Below, in pieces: positions 1 through 12,944 of a DNA stretch of 64,000 nt. Within the stretch, counting starts at the first letter, position 1. Each line of letters starts with the position of its first letter. Source of the stretch: Populus alba (lineage: Eukaryota > Streptophyta > Magnoliopsida > Malpighiales > Salicaceae); the NCBI RefSeq assembly GCF_005239225.2, contig NC_133295.1:4774001-4838000 (forward strand). The letters are read 5' to 3'. The notes under the pieces are model-generated. The model worked only from the letters and a program-made list of their open reading frames with translations. It ran no database searches and had not been told where the DNA came from. The translations under genes were made by a program, and so were the position numbers.

Positions 1-453
1 TCAAGAATTATATATGTCAATAAATGATAACATATTTTTATTTCAATCAAAGATTGAGTTAGAAAGGTGGGATAAAAATTTATTTCTTAGAAAAAATAGG
101 TTAAATATTTGTTTTAATTTGAAATTGGGTCCTTAAAGTTTTAATTGATTTGAATCAATAAAAATCAATTTTATTTTACTAAATTGAGTATTAACTCAAC
201 AGTGAAACTTATTTTTAACATCTCGAAAGCTCTATATAAAAACAATCAAAACAAAACCTCATGATATCTACATGAATATAAAGTTTAAAATTAAATTGTG
301 TGAGAGTTGTCACGACTTGATTCAGTTAAATTGGTATGTTCAAAGACAACTTGGATAACTGGTAAAAATAATGTTATTTGACTTTTTTAAAAAAATCATG
401 TTGATTTTTTTTATTTAATTTTGAAATTGTGATTTAATGGATCCCGGCTTGAT
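1..453. other. AT-rich intergenic DNA
   Basis: No open reading frame, RNA gene or recognisable repeat end was seen here. The sequence is AT-rich with short homopolymer runs, and ends at the first base of the CACTA-type element. Confidence 0.5.
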
Positions 454-1893
454 CACTACAAGATTTAACAATTTTACCAATTGAATTTTACCGTCGGCGT
501 AAGACACATATTCCGTCGGTAATTAATTTACTAACAGATTTATCGACGAAAATGCTCTATCGGTGAATCTTTCATCGGTAATTTTTTGTCCGTTGGTAAG
601 AAAAAACATTCATTACTGACGGAACAGACGCATCGGTAATAATATTTTTTATTATCGACGAAATTCCAAAACATTTTAAAAAAAAAATTCATTTTATAAA
701 ATTATAAAATAATTTAATTAACATAAATCAACACTGTATAATATATACTCAAAATGATTGGAAAAAAGAATAAGAAAATCAACTCAAACAAATTTGCAAC
801 AAAAAAATAAATTCAACTAAAAAAAATTCATATGAAAAAAATGAAGTTGCAATTGCTAAAAATTTAAAAATCCTATAAATAAATCAACTAAAAATTGATC
901 TCATATGAAAAAAAAAATCTCACAACAACATTTATACAATTATTAAGAACAAAAACAATTAAAAATAAAATAAAATAACAAATATAGTGAAAAAAATCAT
1001 GAAAAAAGAAAAAAAATAAAAAGCTTACCTTAATGTAGTTGCAAGTGAAGCTAAGGAGAGAAAAAAATTTTCGTAAAGCATATTAGTTAAACAAAAAACT
1101 AAGAGGATAAAAGAAGAAAGAAGAAGAAGACATACCCGAGCATGGAGGAAAAGAGAAGGAGATAAGGAGAGAAAAGAAGAGAAAGAAATAGATGTTGATG
1201 TTTTTTACATATAGTAAAGAAGAAGAAGAAGAAGAAGAAATGAGTTTGTCTCTTGTGAAATAAGCGGATTCAGGTTTTTTATTGGGGCACGTTAGCGACG
1301 GATTTACCGATGGATAATTGAATATTAATATTTTTTAATTATTCCATCGGTAATTCTATTGGTAATATTTAATTTAAATTTTTAATTTCGTAAAAATTTT
1401 TCAGAAACCGCCAACAATTACCGACGATTTTTCAATCTGTTAGTGATTCCATCTGTAATATTTTAAATGAAAATTTTAAATCAATTAAATTTTTTTTAGA
1501 AACCCGCCAAATAACACCGACCATTTTTCAATCCTTCGATGATTTTGTCCGTAAAGAGCAACAATTAACAGTGTAATTGGAAAAATGAACAATTCTGGAG
1601 CTCTCTAGAAAATACCGACAAAAAATTCTGTCGGTGATTCCCTTTGTAATTGACATGATGAACAATGTTTACAGTTTACTACAGATTTAATGACGGATTT
1701 TGCTGACGGAATAAATTCCGTTGGTAAAAATGACACATCATCATTTTTTTTGCTTTGTTTTAAAAAAAATTCCCACTGTAATTCGCTTGGTATATATCGA
1801 GGGAATATTTTCGTCAGAAAAATCGCTTGAAAATTTACCAATAGAAATATTCCCTGGGTATTTCTATTTGTATTTATAGATTTTCTAGTAGTG
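454..1893. mobile_element. Non-autonomous CACTA (En/Spm-type) DNA transposon
   Basis: The left end reads CACTACAAGA and the right end CTAGTAGTG, i.e. inverted CACTA termini. Inside both ends there are many short subterminal repeats of the type CCGACGGA / TCGGTAAT in both orientations, which is the usual architecture of CACTA elements, whose transposase binds such arrays. Flanking trinucleotides are GAT on the left and AAT on the right, an imperfect 3-bp target duplication. At 1440 bp it has no transposase reading frame, so it would depend on an enzyme supplied elsewhere. The core (about 650-1260) is A-rich and purine-rich. CACTA termini and subterminal arrays are seen directly; the superfamily assignment follows from them. 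Confidence 0.82.
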
Positions 1894-2180
1894 AATCTCC
1901 AAACTCGTGACCCAGATAATGGACTGCATTAATGTGAAAAAAAATTTAATTTTTTTTTTTACTTTTATATAATAACAAAAATAAATGATTGTACAATTAA
2001 ACATCAACTAAATATCTAAGTATACCAAAAAAGAAATCTGAAAACCAATCTTAAAGATGAGGATGAAAATTTAAAACAAAAAAGAGAGAAAAGAAGAAGA
2101 GATTTTATCACTTATTGAACTTTGTATATATATATACTGAACTTTGAACACCAGTCTTAAAGATTTTCGGGAACCTAAAA

Positions 2181-2345
2181 CTAGAAGAATATATAAACAA
2201 CGCGCGCACTTGTATGGGAGAAGCACATTGCTTCGGACATGACGAGTGGGGTATGTGAAAGGACGTCTATAGAGAGGGACATTAAGCAAAACAAAGCACT
2301 AAATATAGCAAAAGAAAAGGCCAGCAACGTCAGTTTTGTCTTCAT
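2181..2345 (-). CDS. Possible small secreted peptide or orphan signal-peptide exon
   Basis: A 54-codon reading frame begins MKTKLTLLAFSFAIF and has a basic start followed by about 20 hydrophobic residues, the layout of a secretory signal peptide. The remainder is short, not rich in cysteine, and matches no family I recognise. Upstream on the same strand (2346-2600) the base composition is less AT-rich and contains GACGTC and a TAAATAA box, so a promoter is plausible. The CACTA element begins about 290 bp downstream, so this could also be the first exon of a gene whose remainder is gone. Short frames with hydrophobic starts also occur by chance in AT-rich DNA. Confidence 0.2.
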   Translation of the reverse strand: MKTKLTLLAFSFAIFSALFCLMSLSIDVLSHTPLVMSEAMCFSHTSARVVYIFF

Positions 2346-2614
2346 TTTCAACAAAGTGTGCTGCTGAGAGAGTTGAGGGGCTAACATTTTGACGTCTGTC
2401 TCCCACTAACTTGTGTTGGGTCGGCCGTTTCCAAGACAATACTTTGTGGCTTTGTCACGTCCGTATTAGGATCGCTCTGCCCCCTCTATCTCACTTTATT
2501 TAGCCATCACTTCACTTCAAAGCTTATATTGTTAAGGGGAAAAAAAAAAGAAAAAAAAAAAAAAGAGTACTTTGAGGAGGAGGAGGAGGAAGAAATGGCA
2601 GCACAACGAAAGCA

Positions 2615-2885
2615 TGCGTGTCAGTGAGCATGTTTTATTCCTAGCTGCAATATCTACATGAATAAAAAACAAGAATAAAAACTAAGAGGACCACAAATCA
2701 CGAATGTGACCTTTGCATTTTTTTTTTTAAACAAAGTTCTGGTTCTCTGTACGTTGGATTCACCAACCTCTGCTGTCTTTTGAAGTTGAAAAAGGTAAGA
2801 ATCTCTACATGCACGTGAAAAGTGAATTGATTTGAATCAAGAATCATTTGTTTTTCTTTACAGTTTAATACTCTAGATAGGTTGC
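2615..2885. repeat. Duplicated segment, copy A (partner at 6850-7295)
   Basis: About 280 bp, including gcatgttttattcctag, aagaggaccacaaatcac and cgtgaaaagtgaatt, recurs in the same order and orientation at 6850-7295. Copy A is uninterrupted; copy B carries an AT-rich insertion of roughly 200 bp. No coding frame is shared, so this looks like a duplicated non-coding piece or two copies of an unrecognised repeat. Confidence 0.65.
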
Positions 2886-3409
2886 CCTCCCTGCATCGCA
2901 GGCCACGTTTAGACATGTAAATGAATTTTTGTTCATCGTAAAGGAGCTAGCTAGCAGGATACAGCTACACAAAGCTATATTTTTTGTTCAAGTAGCAGGA
3001 TTTACAGAACATGAAGATGCTTCTAGCAGGAAAAAAGCAAAGTAAAAGAGCTCATGATTTATGAACAAAGAGCATAGGCAAACAACTAAACAAAAGAGTA
3101 GATGACTGTCTTAAGATCACAATTCCAAATCATCCAAAGCCACAAAGGTTGAAGGAAAAAAAAAAGAGTGAAAAATGCAGAGAGGGCTGGCCAATTTTTT
3201 CTACAGATTTGAAGTCTGGATCATGCTGTCCACATCTTCAAGCAATGCATTATAAAAGGGTTCAAGGTGAGTGATCCTGTAGCAAATAAATGATGCATAC
3301 GTTACATGCAAAGGTGATATAATTCAGCCTCGGGTTATATTCGGCCTAACCCTAATGAGGATGGTTTGGGCCAAAACACATCAGTTCACGTTAGGTTTGG
3401 ATGATGGCA

Positions 3410-3934
3410 GCCAGGTATGTTTGAGTGTCAGTTATGGGCCTCAATTTTGGGTTTGGAAAGCATTGGATCCTGGTTTGGCAAGGCACTAACACAACTTTTA
3501 GATTTAGTAATTTTCTCTCGGTATATAAGCTCCCAGTTTGTCGGTAAGACTTTTATAGACGGGCTCATGAAAAGAAATGATCAATTAAAAAACTATTGTC
3601 GGTAATTTGGGATATATTAATGAGTTTTTTAATAATAATTTTACCGATAAATTTATTAACATTAATAGCGCACTAAAAGATAATTTACAAGCTTTATTTT
3701 ATTGGTATTTTCATCAGCAAATATAACATATCACCAACAAAAAAAGGTTATATAACTCATTGATTATTGTTTTTATCTATCAGTATTCCCCTTGATGGAT
3801 TTAACATTTAATTAACAAACAGGTAGTTTGTAATGTTGTTGGTCATTAAACAGTGGTATTTGCATTAATTTTTTGTCAACTCTCTGAAATATATTGACAA
3901 ACTAAGCTCGTTCATAAATCTGTCAGTAATAATT
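3410..3934. repeat. Degenerate CACTA-like subterminal repeat region
   Basis: Several decayed copies of TCGGTAA / TTACCGA motifs occur (for example near 3517, 3541, 3598 and 3643), like the subterminal repeats of the element at 454-1893, but no clear CACTA termini are visible. It is probably an old, truncated relative. Confidence 0.35.

Positions 3935-3977
<43 letters not shown>
3935..3977. repeat. Compound microsatellite (CA)13(TA)8
   Basis: Thirteen CA dinucleotides are followed directly by about eight TA dinucleotides. It is likely to be length-polymorphic. Confidence 0.95.
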
Positions 3978-6252
3978 CAAAAATCTATTAAACTAAAGTA
4001 CAAAGTAATTAAAATCAAATAAATTAATATAAAAATCAATATTTATTGTAAATTTAAACATTTATAAGTTCAAATACAAATAATCTATAATAGAGGTGTT
4101 GGAGAAGAAGGAAAAGATGGGTTTTCGCTGGGATTGTTGTGACGTGCACAACATCAAATGACGAAGCTACCTCTTAAAAAAAAAAAGGTTTTTAATTTAA
4201 TCATAAAATAATGATTTTAAGGTTCAAAAGTCATCACATAGTATTATGGTCATTAAAAAACCTAATGGTCTATGAGAGTCTAGGTAAGGCGACTAGTTAT
4301 GCAAGGAGAAGATGTATGACCCCTAGTACATCCTGCCTGAGGTAAGCTACATTCTTGATTAATTGTTTTTTTTTTCTAGATCATTTTTCCATCTGTTGGT
4401 CTCATTTAAGGTTCAAGATATATTACCTTTCGTGAGAAATTTTTTATCTTATTGGGTTAAATCCTAATTGTTCTATGTCTCAGATTTAACATCGCATTTA
4501 TTTTCTATTTTGTATCTTTAATACTTGAGGGTATAGTGTAATTTTATACTCCCAAATATTAAAGTCTACAGCTAAATCCTAATACTCTAAATAACAAACT
4601 AATTGTTATGAGATTTTTGGTATTTTGATCAAACCTTAATGAATAATCATAAACTCGGTTACAATACCTATTTTCCATTTTTAAAATATGATAAAAATAC
4701 AATTTTATCCTTTTTAGAAAATTTGCTTGACAAAACCTTTAGGATTTTGTCATATGTATGAAAACAAAATTTTTTTTTTTCTGAAATGAAAGTTTATTTT
4801 TGAAATTTTTATTATTATTATTTTTGAAATTTTGGAGAAAAATCAGATATTTTTTATATCGGGTATGTATCTTACAGTGTAAATCTACATCCTAATATTA
4901 GATAAATTGTTGGAAAAACATGTGATTGGCTCATAAATAACTTTAAAATGATCCTTGAAATTTTCTAGTTTTTATTTTTATTTTTTTTTTGGATGGGTTG
5001 CTCGGGCCCGAAGCCCAAGCCTAGATCAGTCGAGTCAGGTTAGGCCGAAAAAAAGCCTGACAATCCCTTTTTTTTTTTTTTTTTTTTTAAATGAGCTAGA
5101 CCTAGCCCAACCATATGGGTTGAGCTAAAAGGGGTTCGGCCTATCTTTTTCTCTGCTAGCAATAGTTGCAAGACGTGAATTAATTCACGTGCAAGAGGAA
5201 GGGGTGGTTACTTGGCGCAGAGGAGAAGCGTTGTTGCTGGTCTATTAACGTGGTTGAGATGCTGCTAGAGTTGCTTTTTATTTCGTTGTTGGAGGTTATC
5301 ATGTAGAGGAAGAAGAAGTTTGCGATGGCACTGTTGTTCACAAATGAGGTGGAGAGGATGAGTTAGCGAAGGAGATGCACAGCTGTTAGTGGAGGAGTTG
5401 GTGAGGGTGTAGAGGCCACAGTTACGGCGGAGAGAGAGAAGAATAAGGTTGGCATATGCAAATGTAAAAAAACTGGTATTTTGCTCACTTTTAACTTTCC
5501 TTTCTTGTTCTTAAATGCCTGAAATTCACTTATATTTATAGAGGGTGAAAAAAAGATATTTTGTGTTTTTGAATGACAAATCTTGACCCTTAATTTAAGT
5601 GGGAATGATCTCAACTATTTACTCAAAATCATTATCCTGAGCTGCAAAAATTTGATTGTTAAAGTCATCATCTTGGGCATGATGCAATAACACTGTGAAT
5701 CACCACTAAGCCAAATAAAGAATTGTTGGCCGCCCTCTCTTTCCAAGTCAAAATCCAACAATATTGTCTTCCATTTTGATATAGGATGTAAATTAAGGAG
5801 GTCTATACATAATAATTGACGAGCTTTGTGCCTCCACGCAAATTTCAACAAGTTATTTTGAAGACTTATTGTTAGGTGTAACGTGATATAATTTGCTATT
5901 AAAGAGAAGAAAAAACAAAAGAAAATGAATTTATCCTTAGAAAAAGAACATGTAGCTTTTCTCTTAAATTGGATATATACATGCCATTAGTTTAATGCCA
6001 TAAAAAAGTGAAAATCACCATTCATAGAAAATATTTATGGAATTTTATGATGGGTACAGGCTAATATTAGCAGCCGGCTAGTTTCAAGAATTTATAAATA
6101 TTATCATCGGAGAAATTGTTGAAAACCTCCTTTGTTGATTTTTCTTTAAGGATGTTTGTGAAAACCCTCTTAGCCATTACTAGTAGGAGTGATATATCCA
6201 TTTCCTCTCTCAAATCACTAAGAACAAGATTGCAGTGTGCATTATTTTTTTT
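3978..6252. other. Intergenic DNA, no supported gene
   Basis: Mostly AT-rich. A GC-richer patch at about 4990-5160 (cgggcccgaagcccaag) flanking a 20-nt T run has the look of a transposon end but no partner end was found. Reading frames on the minus strand at 5363-5851 have no recognisable domain. Confidence 0.4.
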
Positions 6253-6462
6253 AAAAGCGTGGTGATGATTGTTTTTTAAAATATTTTTTATTTAAAAATA
6301 TATTAAAATAATATATTTTTTTTATTTTTTAAAAATTATTTTTCACATTAGCACATCAAAAGTTAATGTCAAAAATAATTTGAAAACACTAAAAAAATAT
6401 TAATTTAAAGTAAAAAAAAATTTTTAAAAATTAATTTATTTTAAAAACGCTTTTGAAATGCA
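6253..6462. mobile_element. AT-rich poplar-type MITE, near-complete copy
   Basis: Begins aaaagcgtggtgatgattg and ends aaaacgcttttgaaatgc, giving inverted ends around an AT-rich core with ttaaaataata and the typical cacatcaaaa. The same pattern recurs many times in the window. No coding capacity. Confidence 0.5.
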
Positions 6463-6849
6463 AAAAGAAATAGAGTGTGATAATAATTAGGTACAATAAA
6501 TTGTTATTTAAAAAAAAATTAATCATTCTCAATTTTATATTCCAAAAAATATTTAAGAAGTGAGAGTTCAGTATTTTCTTAAAAATTTTATATTCTTAAT
6601 TGTTCACATAGAATTTCCATCCCAATTATGAAACTTGAGAGATCACTTGAGAAGATTTTACGTATTTTTTGCATAATTCCATTATAAGTTTACGTATTTT
6701 TGCTTAGAAAAGGGCAATCTTATATTTAAGTTTCGTTTTTGTAAATCCATAATTCGTGTAAAAAGAGAATTACTAATCTTATTGAGATTTTAAATTCTTA
6801 ACAATATTTAAATTAAATATTATATAAACAAAATTTCAGAATTGAAAGC

Positions 6850-7295
6850 AAGCATGTGACGGTGAACATGTTTTATTCCTAGCCTGGATCCCCAACAGCA
6901 ATGTCTAAAGTTCAAACACAAATAAAAATTAAGAGGACCACAGATCACAAATGTGACCTCTGCAATTTTTTAAACAAAGTTTTGGTTTTCTGTGCATTTT
7001 ATTCACTTAGATGTAGTTTGGGAATGTGGCTTTTTATAAAATTTAATTTTTTAAAAAAATTATTATTTTTTATATTTTTAAATTTTTTTTGATGTACTAT
7101 ATCAAAAATAATTTTTTTAAAAATAAAAAAAAAAAATACTACTTTAATATACTTTTAAATAAAAAAAAACTTAAAAAAAACTATGCTAATTTTAAAATCC
7201 AAGCATGTGGCTATCTTTCCAAGATGATACAAGCACGTGAAAAGTGAATCGATTTGAATCAAGAATCATTTGTTTTTCCTTACAGTTTAATATAT
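6850..7295. repeat. Duplicated segment, copy B, with internal insertion
   Basis: Matches copy A at 2615-2885 on both sides of an inserted AT-rich block (about 7005-7200). The block has the ttaaaaa-rich composition of the window's common MITE family. The arrangement indicates duplication first and insertion later. Confidence 0.6.
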
Positions 7296-7299
7296 ACTG

Positions 7300-10200
7300 T
7301 CCTCTTCATTATTTTTTTAAAAAAATTCATTTAAATATATATTAATTTTTTTAATTAATATGAATTCTAGATCAGCTTTTACTTATTTCGACTAATTCCA
7401 CGAACTCTAAAATTAACAGCCATATAAGTCTCTGATAGTCTCAAAGTTTGTAAGACTCGAACTAATAACTTTTAAAAAACAAATTTAAAATCTAACAAGT
7501 TGAGTTATACTCCTCAAAAGTAATATATTACTTAAAATTTGAGTTGACCGGTTCTATTTGTGTCATTTCTCTCAAGATTTCTTGAAGAAATTATTTATCC
7601 TCTTAAATATTTAATAATTTTACGATATCTTCAACTTCAATTTGCTACCTTAATTTTACGATATCTTCAACTTCAAGGATGAGACCGTATTTCTTAGCAT
7701 AATATAATTAATCTTAGCTCATTGACTTTAATGATATCAAAATTAGTGGAAGCCTGGATGGATTAGCCCTAAAACAGGGGGCATCGTCTCGGTTTAGCCA
7801 TGGCTTTGCTGAAACACTACTCGAAAATACAAGATAGTATTGGATGAGAGTCCCCCAACTAATATGTTTTCTTTCCCACTTAATTAGTATATTCATGTTT
7901 TCCATAAAAAACTGATCTTAAAAATAATTTTATAATAATTAGAGAGTAATTAATAATATCATATTAGTTATTTTTAAAATTTAATTTCAAAAAATAGAAA
8001 GATAAGAGAAATTATTTGTCAATATATTCTTATTAATTTTTGTTGGTCGTGAATTTTATATTTTTCTCATTTCATTTGTGTTTATTTTTTCTTTTTTCAA
8101 AATAAATTTCAAAAATACCTAATAAAATATCACTAGTAATACTATGAAATACAACAAGATTTTCTAAGCTAACACCCAATTTGATTGGTCTTTTTATTTC
8201 TCTAATTCCATGCAAATTATTTGAGCATGTCAATTTTAAGTTTTTTAAAAAAAAAAGTAGTTGGGAAAGTCAATTTTATGTCTTTTTTTAAGTATTTTTG
8301 TTCAATTTTAAGTAAATGCGCACTCCGAGTTATCATTTAGGCATGTTAGTTTATATTAATTTTTTTAAAAAATTCCATCATAACTTTTTAGTAACCAATC
8401 TCGTTAAGTAATAAGGTAATTCAATTTTGGATCTTTAGTTTCCTGTTCTTCTTATAATAATAAAAACAGAGCACTATAAAAAAGGACCTTAATATCAAAG
8501 TCCAAAGCCCAAACTAAATTTCAAACTCCAAACTAATTCCAAAACTTCTAAACCGAAACCAAAGCCCACAAGCCTAAAGGCTTAACTGGAAACAAAACGG
8601 AAAACGTAAGAAAGGACTTGCTAAGAATTTTTCATCTTTATCTTAGATTTTGATATCTTTGTTTGGGTTTCGATATTTTTCAAATAATTTAATGAAATTA
8701 GTAGCAGTACATATTTTCCAAGGATCAAAATGAGAGCACAAAGGGTTTGAGAGTGTGGTAGTTATTATTTTTTAAATTGTGTGTTTGCTTGAAAAAGTAT
8801 TAAAATAATATTTTTTTTTTATTTTTTAAAATTTAGATATTATCACATCAAAACTATAAAAAATAAGAAAAAAATTAATTTAAAGTAAGAAGAATTCAAA
8901 TTTTGATAAAACAAAAAAAACAATATGTTAAAATTCACTTTCAAGTGGTGCCTAAAGAAAGGAAAATAAAAAACAAAAACAGAGAGAGGGAAAGCCCAAA
9001 ACTTTAAACTAATGCAAAACTCCTGAAGCATAACCAAAGCCCAAAATAAATTATTAGATCGAAAATCAAAGCTCAAAGACCTAACCAAAACCAAACCCAA
9101 AATACCAAAACGGCCTTAGAACAAGGCATGAAGGATGAACTGATGCTCATTGCAGTAAACCCAGAATACTAAAACTGACACAGTGTTTTGATATGGTTTT
9201 CTCAAAGAGAGAGTAAAAAAAAAAGAGCAAGTCACCATGTTAGCTTTCTTCAACAAGGAGACATGCAGTGTTAGGTGCATCATTGCTCTTAAAGAAGCTA
9301 GAAGATGAAGACTACTTTCACCCTCCTTATATATGATCAAATATAGTTTCCTAGCCATGGATTACCGCTAATAAGCCCAGTGAGCCCTAACATCAAACTA
9401 TATTTGAGCCCTTTTTTTTTTTTTTTTCTTCTTTAGAATCCAAACTGAAATTCCTTTGATCAAGCGTACGTAGGCAATGGTCTTGATAGGCTAGAAAAAA
9501 GAAACATGTTCTTATTTGTTTTGTTAGCACACATCACGACATCTTCTCTTATAAAGCAGTAGAGGCAGTGGAAATGGCTAAAACCAGCAAATCAAAACTG
9601 CTCTTACTTGACAAAGAAGCAGCTACGATGCTCTTTTTCCCTCTTTTTGTAAACAATTTTGTAATCCAACTCCAAGAGCTTTACTGATCAAGTACTGTTG
9701 CTGGGGAGAGGGAGAGGGAGAGAGATAATAAATGTGAACATCATCTTATAACCCTTTTCTGCAATTATTTTTCCATTCTCACTTATTCCATCATTTTAAC
9801 CTCCGCATTACTGGTATTCATAAGCATAAATTTCTCATCTTCTACCATGAGTCTTATTAATGGTTAGTCATTGCACCCCCAATATAATAATTAATTACTT
9901 GTCTCGCATCTTGTATTTTTCCACAATAACCCTTTAACAGAAAGATCTTTCCTATCAATTTTTTTGACATTAATAAGATCCAAGGAACATAAGTTAACAC
10001 TTTAGACTTTCAGCTATTTTGTCATTCATGAAGTTATATGTATTGCCCAAATTGATGAGGATGTACATGCTATTTGAACCCACCTTCCTATAGACCTTCA
10101 TGGATTGAAAGTGATATTTCTAAATAATGCATGAGTGGGTATAAAAAGATTATTTCTTCAAAATAAGTTGCTACACCCTCTCCCTAACCATCCATCATAT

Positions 10201-12023
10201 CCTTTTTTTTCTTTTTCTGCATAAAATTCATTTTTTTTTTTTGTATTTATGATTCGGAGTATAAGTTTCTTGTACTAGTAACATTGAGCTTTTTTTTGTT
10301 TCTGTCATTATTTCAAATTTCATTATTGTGTAAACGGCTTTAAAACAATTTATTTGTGACAAGTTGAATTAAGCTCTAGTTAAGTGTGCTGAGATTTAGG
10401 TAGAAAAATATTAAATATTTTGGTGTTAGGGTAGAGCATAAATGAGTTTTTTTATGGTTTATTCTAAAAACTCATACTTTGCCAGTTATATAACATTATT
10501 GAAATTGTTAGGCTTCCGTTTTTTCATAGCATATTGCAATTATGACTTAAACCTAATGAAGTTGTAAAAACTTTAGATTGGATTTGGTTTTAAAAACAGT
10601 TTAAATAAAGGAAAAATTTGTAAATAAGTATGAATTCAACTTTTAAAGGTTGTTTCCAATAGCAATGAATGTTTTTATAGAGAGAAAGCTTCTCTCCTTT
10701 ATTTTTCTCAAAATTTCCTTAGGAAATTCACTAAAATGAAGGGATTAATTGAGATAATAGAAGAAAAGAGAGAAATGAAGGGATTTTTAGCTAGGGTTTG
10801 TGAGAAAAAGAGAGAGAAAGTTTTGGTTGGATAGAAAAAAAAAAAAATCTTGGAGAAGAATAAAAAACAGTAGACTAACTTGGTTCAAAATCTTTGATTT
10901 TTGTTTTGCTAAAAGAGGATGGATTTATCAATGTTGGTTGATGTGTTTGAATGTTTTGTTATGAATTATTGTGTTAATGAAGGAACATGTCTTAATTAAA
11001 TGGTAGATTTGGACCCTATGATATTTGAAAAGTAAGGGTGTACATTAAATCTTATGAGTTTTTTTGTTATTGATTTATAAACATGAGTTAAATAGGATTT
11101 AAAATTAGATCCATAGGTTGTATTGGTATGGTTATGATGGATTATAATCTTGTTGATACATGGAAGGCTGTTAGAGTTGGACAACAAATGGGAGTATCGG
11201 GACATAATCAAGCTCCAAATAGGTCTCTATCACCTTAACTTTTAAAATTTAAAATATCATTTAAGTAGTTGATATTTCTTGTAGTATTATTTTTTAATAA
11301 TCAAAATAATCATGTTGTGAAAAGAACAAGTTAATGAATATTGAGAAATCCAATATATGCATTAGTTATTATACAAGATATTAGAAGACAATATTTATAT
11401 GGGTGTTTAATGTGAAAGGTTGGAACAAGATGATAAAGGTTGCAATTGAAATGGAATAAACAAGGTATGTTAGTGGAAGTGGAAAAAGGCATTGATTTAT
11501 AAAATTAAAATGTATGTATATATGATGAAGTAAAATTTTGTATTTCCAAGAGTTAAATATCTCACTTAATAGTCCAAAAGTGGGTCTTTTGAATAGGTAA
11601 TATTATATTTGGTAGTAAAAGACCGTTTTGAATGGATAGTATTGTATTTTGTTGAACAAGTGAGTATATATTAAAGAATGGATAATAAAAATATAATATT
11701 ATGATTCATATTTGGATTTGAGACAAAGAAATTGTATAAATATAAATATAATAATATATTTGGGTCAATTGTAAGGTGAATATGAATGATTTCAGGTTAA
11801 GATAACCCAATGAAATATGTAAGGTGTTATATGAATATGATTTTGGTTAAAGTGGAATGATGTGTTGGGTTTGTTACTAAAAAACATGTGATGTTTAAGA
11901 GTAATGTTTAATTAGTTTGTCATTATGTGGAGACTAACTGGTGGTTACCGACGATCAATATTATTGGATTAGCATGTTAAGGTATGAAGACTAATGTCAT
12001 TAATGGTTATTGATAACCGACAT
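7300..12023. other. Intergenic DNA, no supported gene
   Basis: AT-rich throughout. Segments at 8490-8600 and 8990-9115 share the vocabulary ccaaagccca / aaccaaagccca and may be diverged copies of one repeat. Frames at 9116-9358 (-) and 9574-9687 (+) are short and have no recognisable motif. No tRNA or other RNA gene seen. Confidence 0.4.
8742..8885. mobile_element. AT-rich poplar-type MITE, truncated copy
   Basis: Starts tttgagagtgtggtagtt, one end of the common MITE family, followed by the taaaataatattt core and tatcacatcaaaa; the other end is missing. Confidence 0.45.
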
Positions 12024-12936
12024 CATGGTTGTTAAAATCGCGAGTCAACTCGTAAAATCGTACGTTTTTACGAGTCAATATAGGCTTTACGTGCTAAATC
12101 GTTCATAAAACTCGGAAATGAGCAAAATCGGATTTTAAACAGTTAAAATCGTTAAAATCGGATGAAATCGCATAAAATCGCGATTTCACCACCGATTCCA
12201 CGAGTTTGCCCGCAGGAGAACAAAATCCAGTGCATCTGACACGTGTCACCCGCCGATTGGCTTGAACAGACCGAAGGCAATTTATTCAGTAACCGTGACT
12301 CACCGAATCAGTCTTCTCTCTTCACTTTCTACTAAAAAGAATTTGCAACTTGAAGCATGCGTTGTCTTGTCTACGGCTTTTAATACTGCTTAATTAATAC
12401 AATACAGTACACACTAGTTAATAAACTAATTTTTTTATGTCCTAAATGCCTTTATGATCTGAGATTTCTGAAATTAAATGAGCACTTCACGAGATTCTCT
12501 TCTTCTTTTTTCACTTATTAATTCATAAGGAAGTACTTAACCATAAAAAATATTTATTTTAATAGAAAAATATGAGAAACTTCATGGATCTTCATGTATT
12601 TACATGAACAGTCAAGTTGTTCAGTTTTTTCCCATACTTTTTTTAATTTTAAATAAACCGCCTAATTAAATAAAATTAAACTTTAATTTAGGATAAACAT
12701 ACCAAATTAAAAGAAAAATAACTAAAATATAAACACAAAGAAATATAGCTAAGAAACACAAGCATTTTTTTAAAGGTGCTTGAACTATATATGAATTTTT
12801 ATTTGAAGCATGAATTTTTTTTTAATATATTTTAAAATTCCTTACGATTTTTTTACGATTTTACGATCCGTTTTTACGATCCGATTTTATGAGCGGCTTT
12901 CCGTGCCGTGTTAAAATCGCGATTTTAAACACCTTG
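12024..12936. mobile_element. Non-autonomous hAT-type transposon with 8-bp target duplication
   Basis: Termini CATGGTTGTTAAAATCG and, read from the other side, CAAGGTGTTTAAAATCG form an inverted repeat. The 8 bp ACCGACAT occurs immediately outside both ends (12016-12023 and 12937-12944), the size of target duplication made by hAT transposases. Subterminal regions are dense in short AAATCG / CGATTTT repeats in both orientations. There is no transposase frame in its 913 bp. The target is itself a diverged tandem repeat of about 75-80 bp containing several ACCGAC words. Confidence 0.8.
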
Positions 12937-12944
12937 ACCGACAT

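Noticed and set aside
2520..2600. Purine-rich (GGA)n tract considered as a regulatory site
   Set aside because: Simple-sequence composition with no supporting context.
9116..9358. An 80-codon minus-strand frame beginning MARKLYLII, also considered as a microRNA hairpin
   Set aside because: No protein motif is recognisable, and I could not trace a convincing stem or a known mature microRNA sequence.
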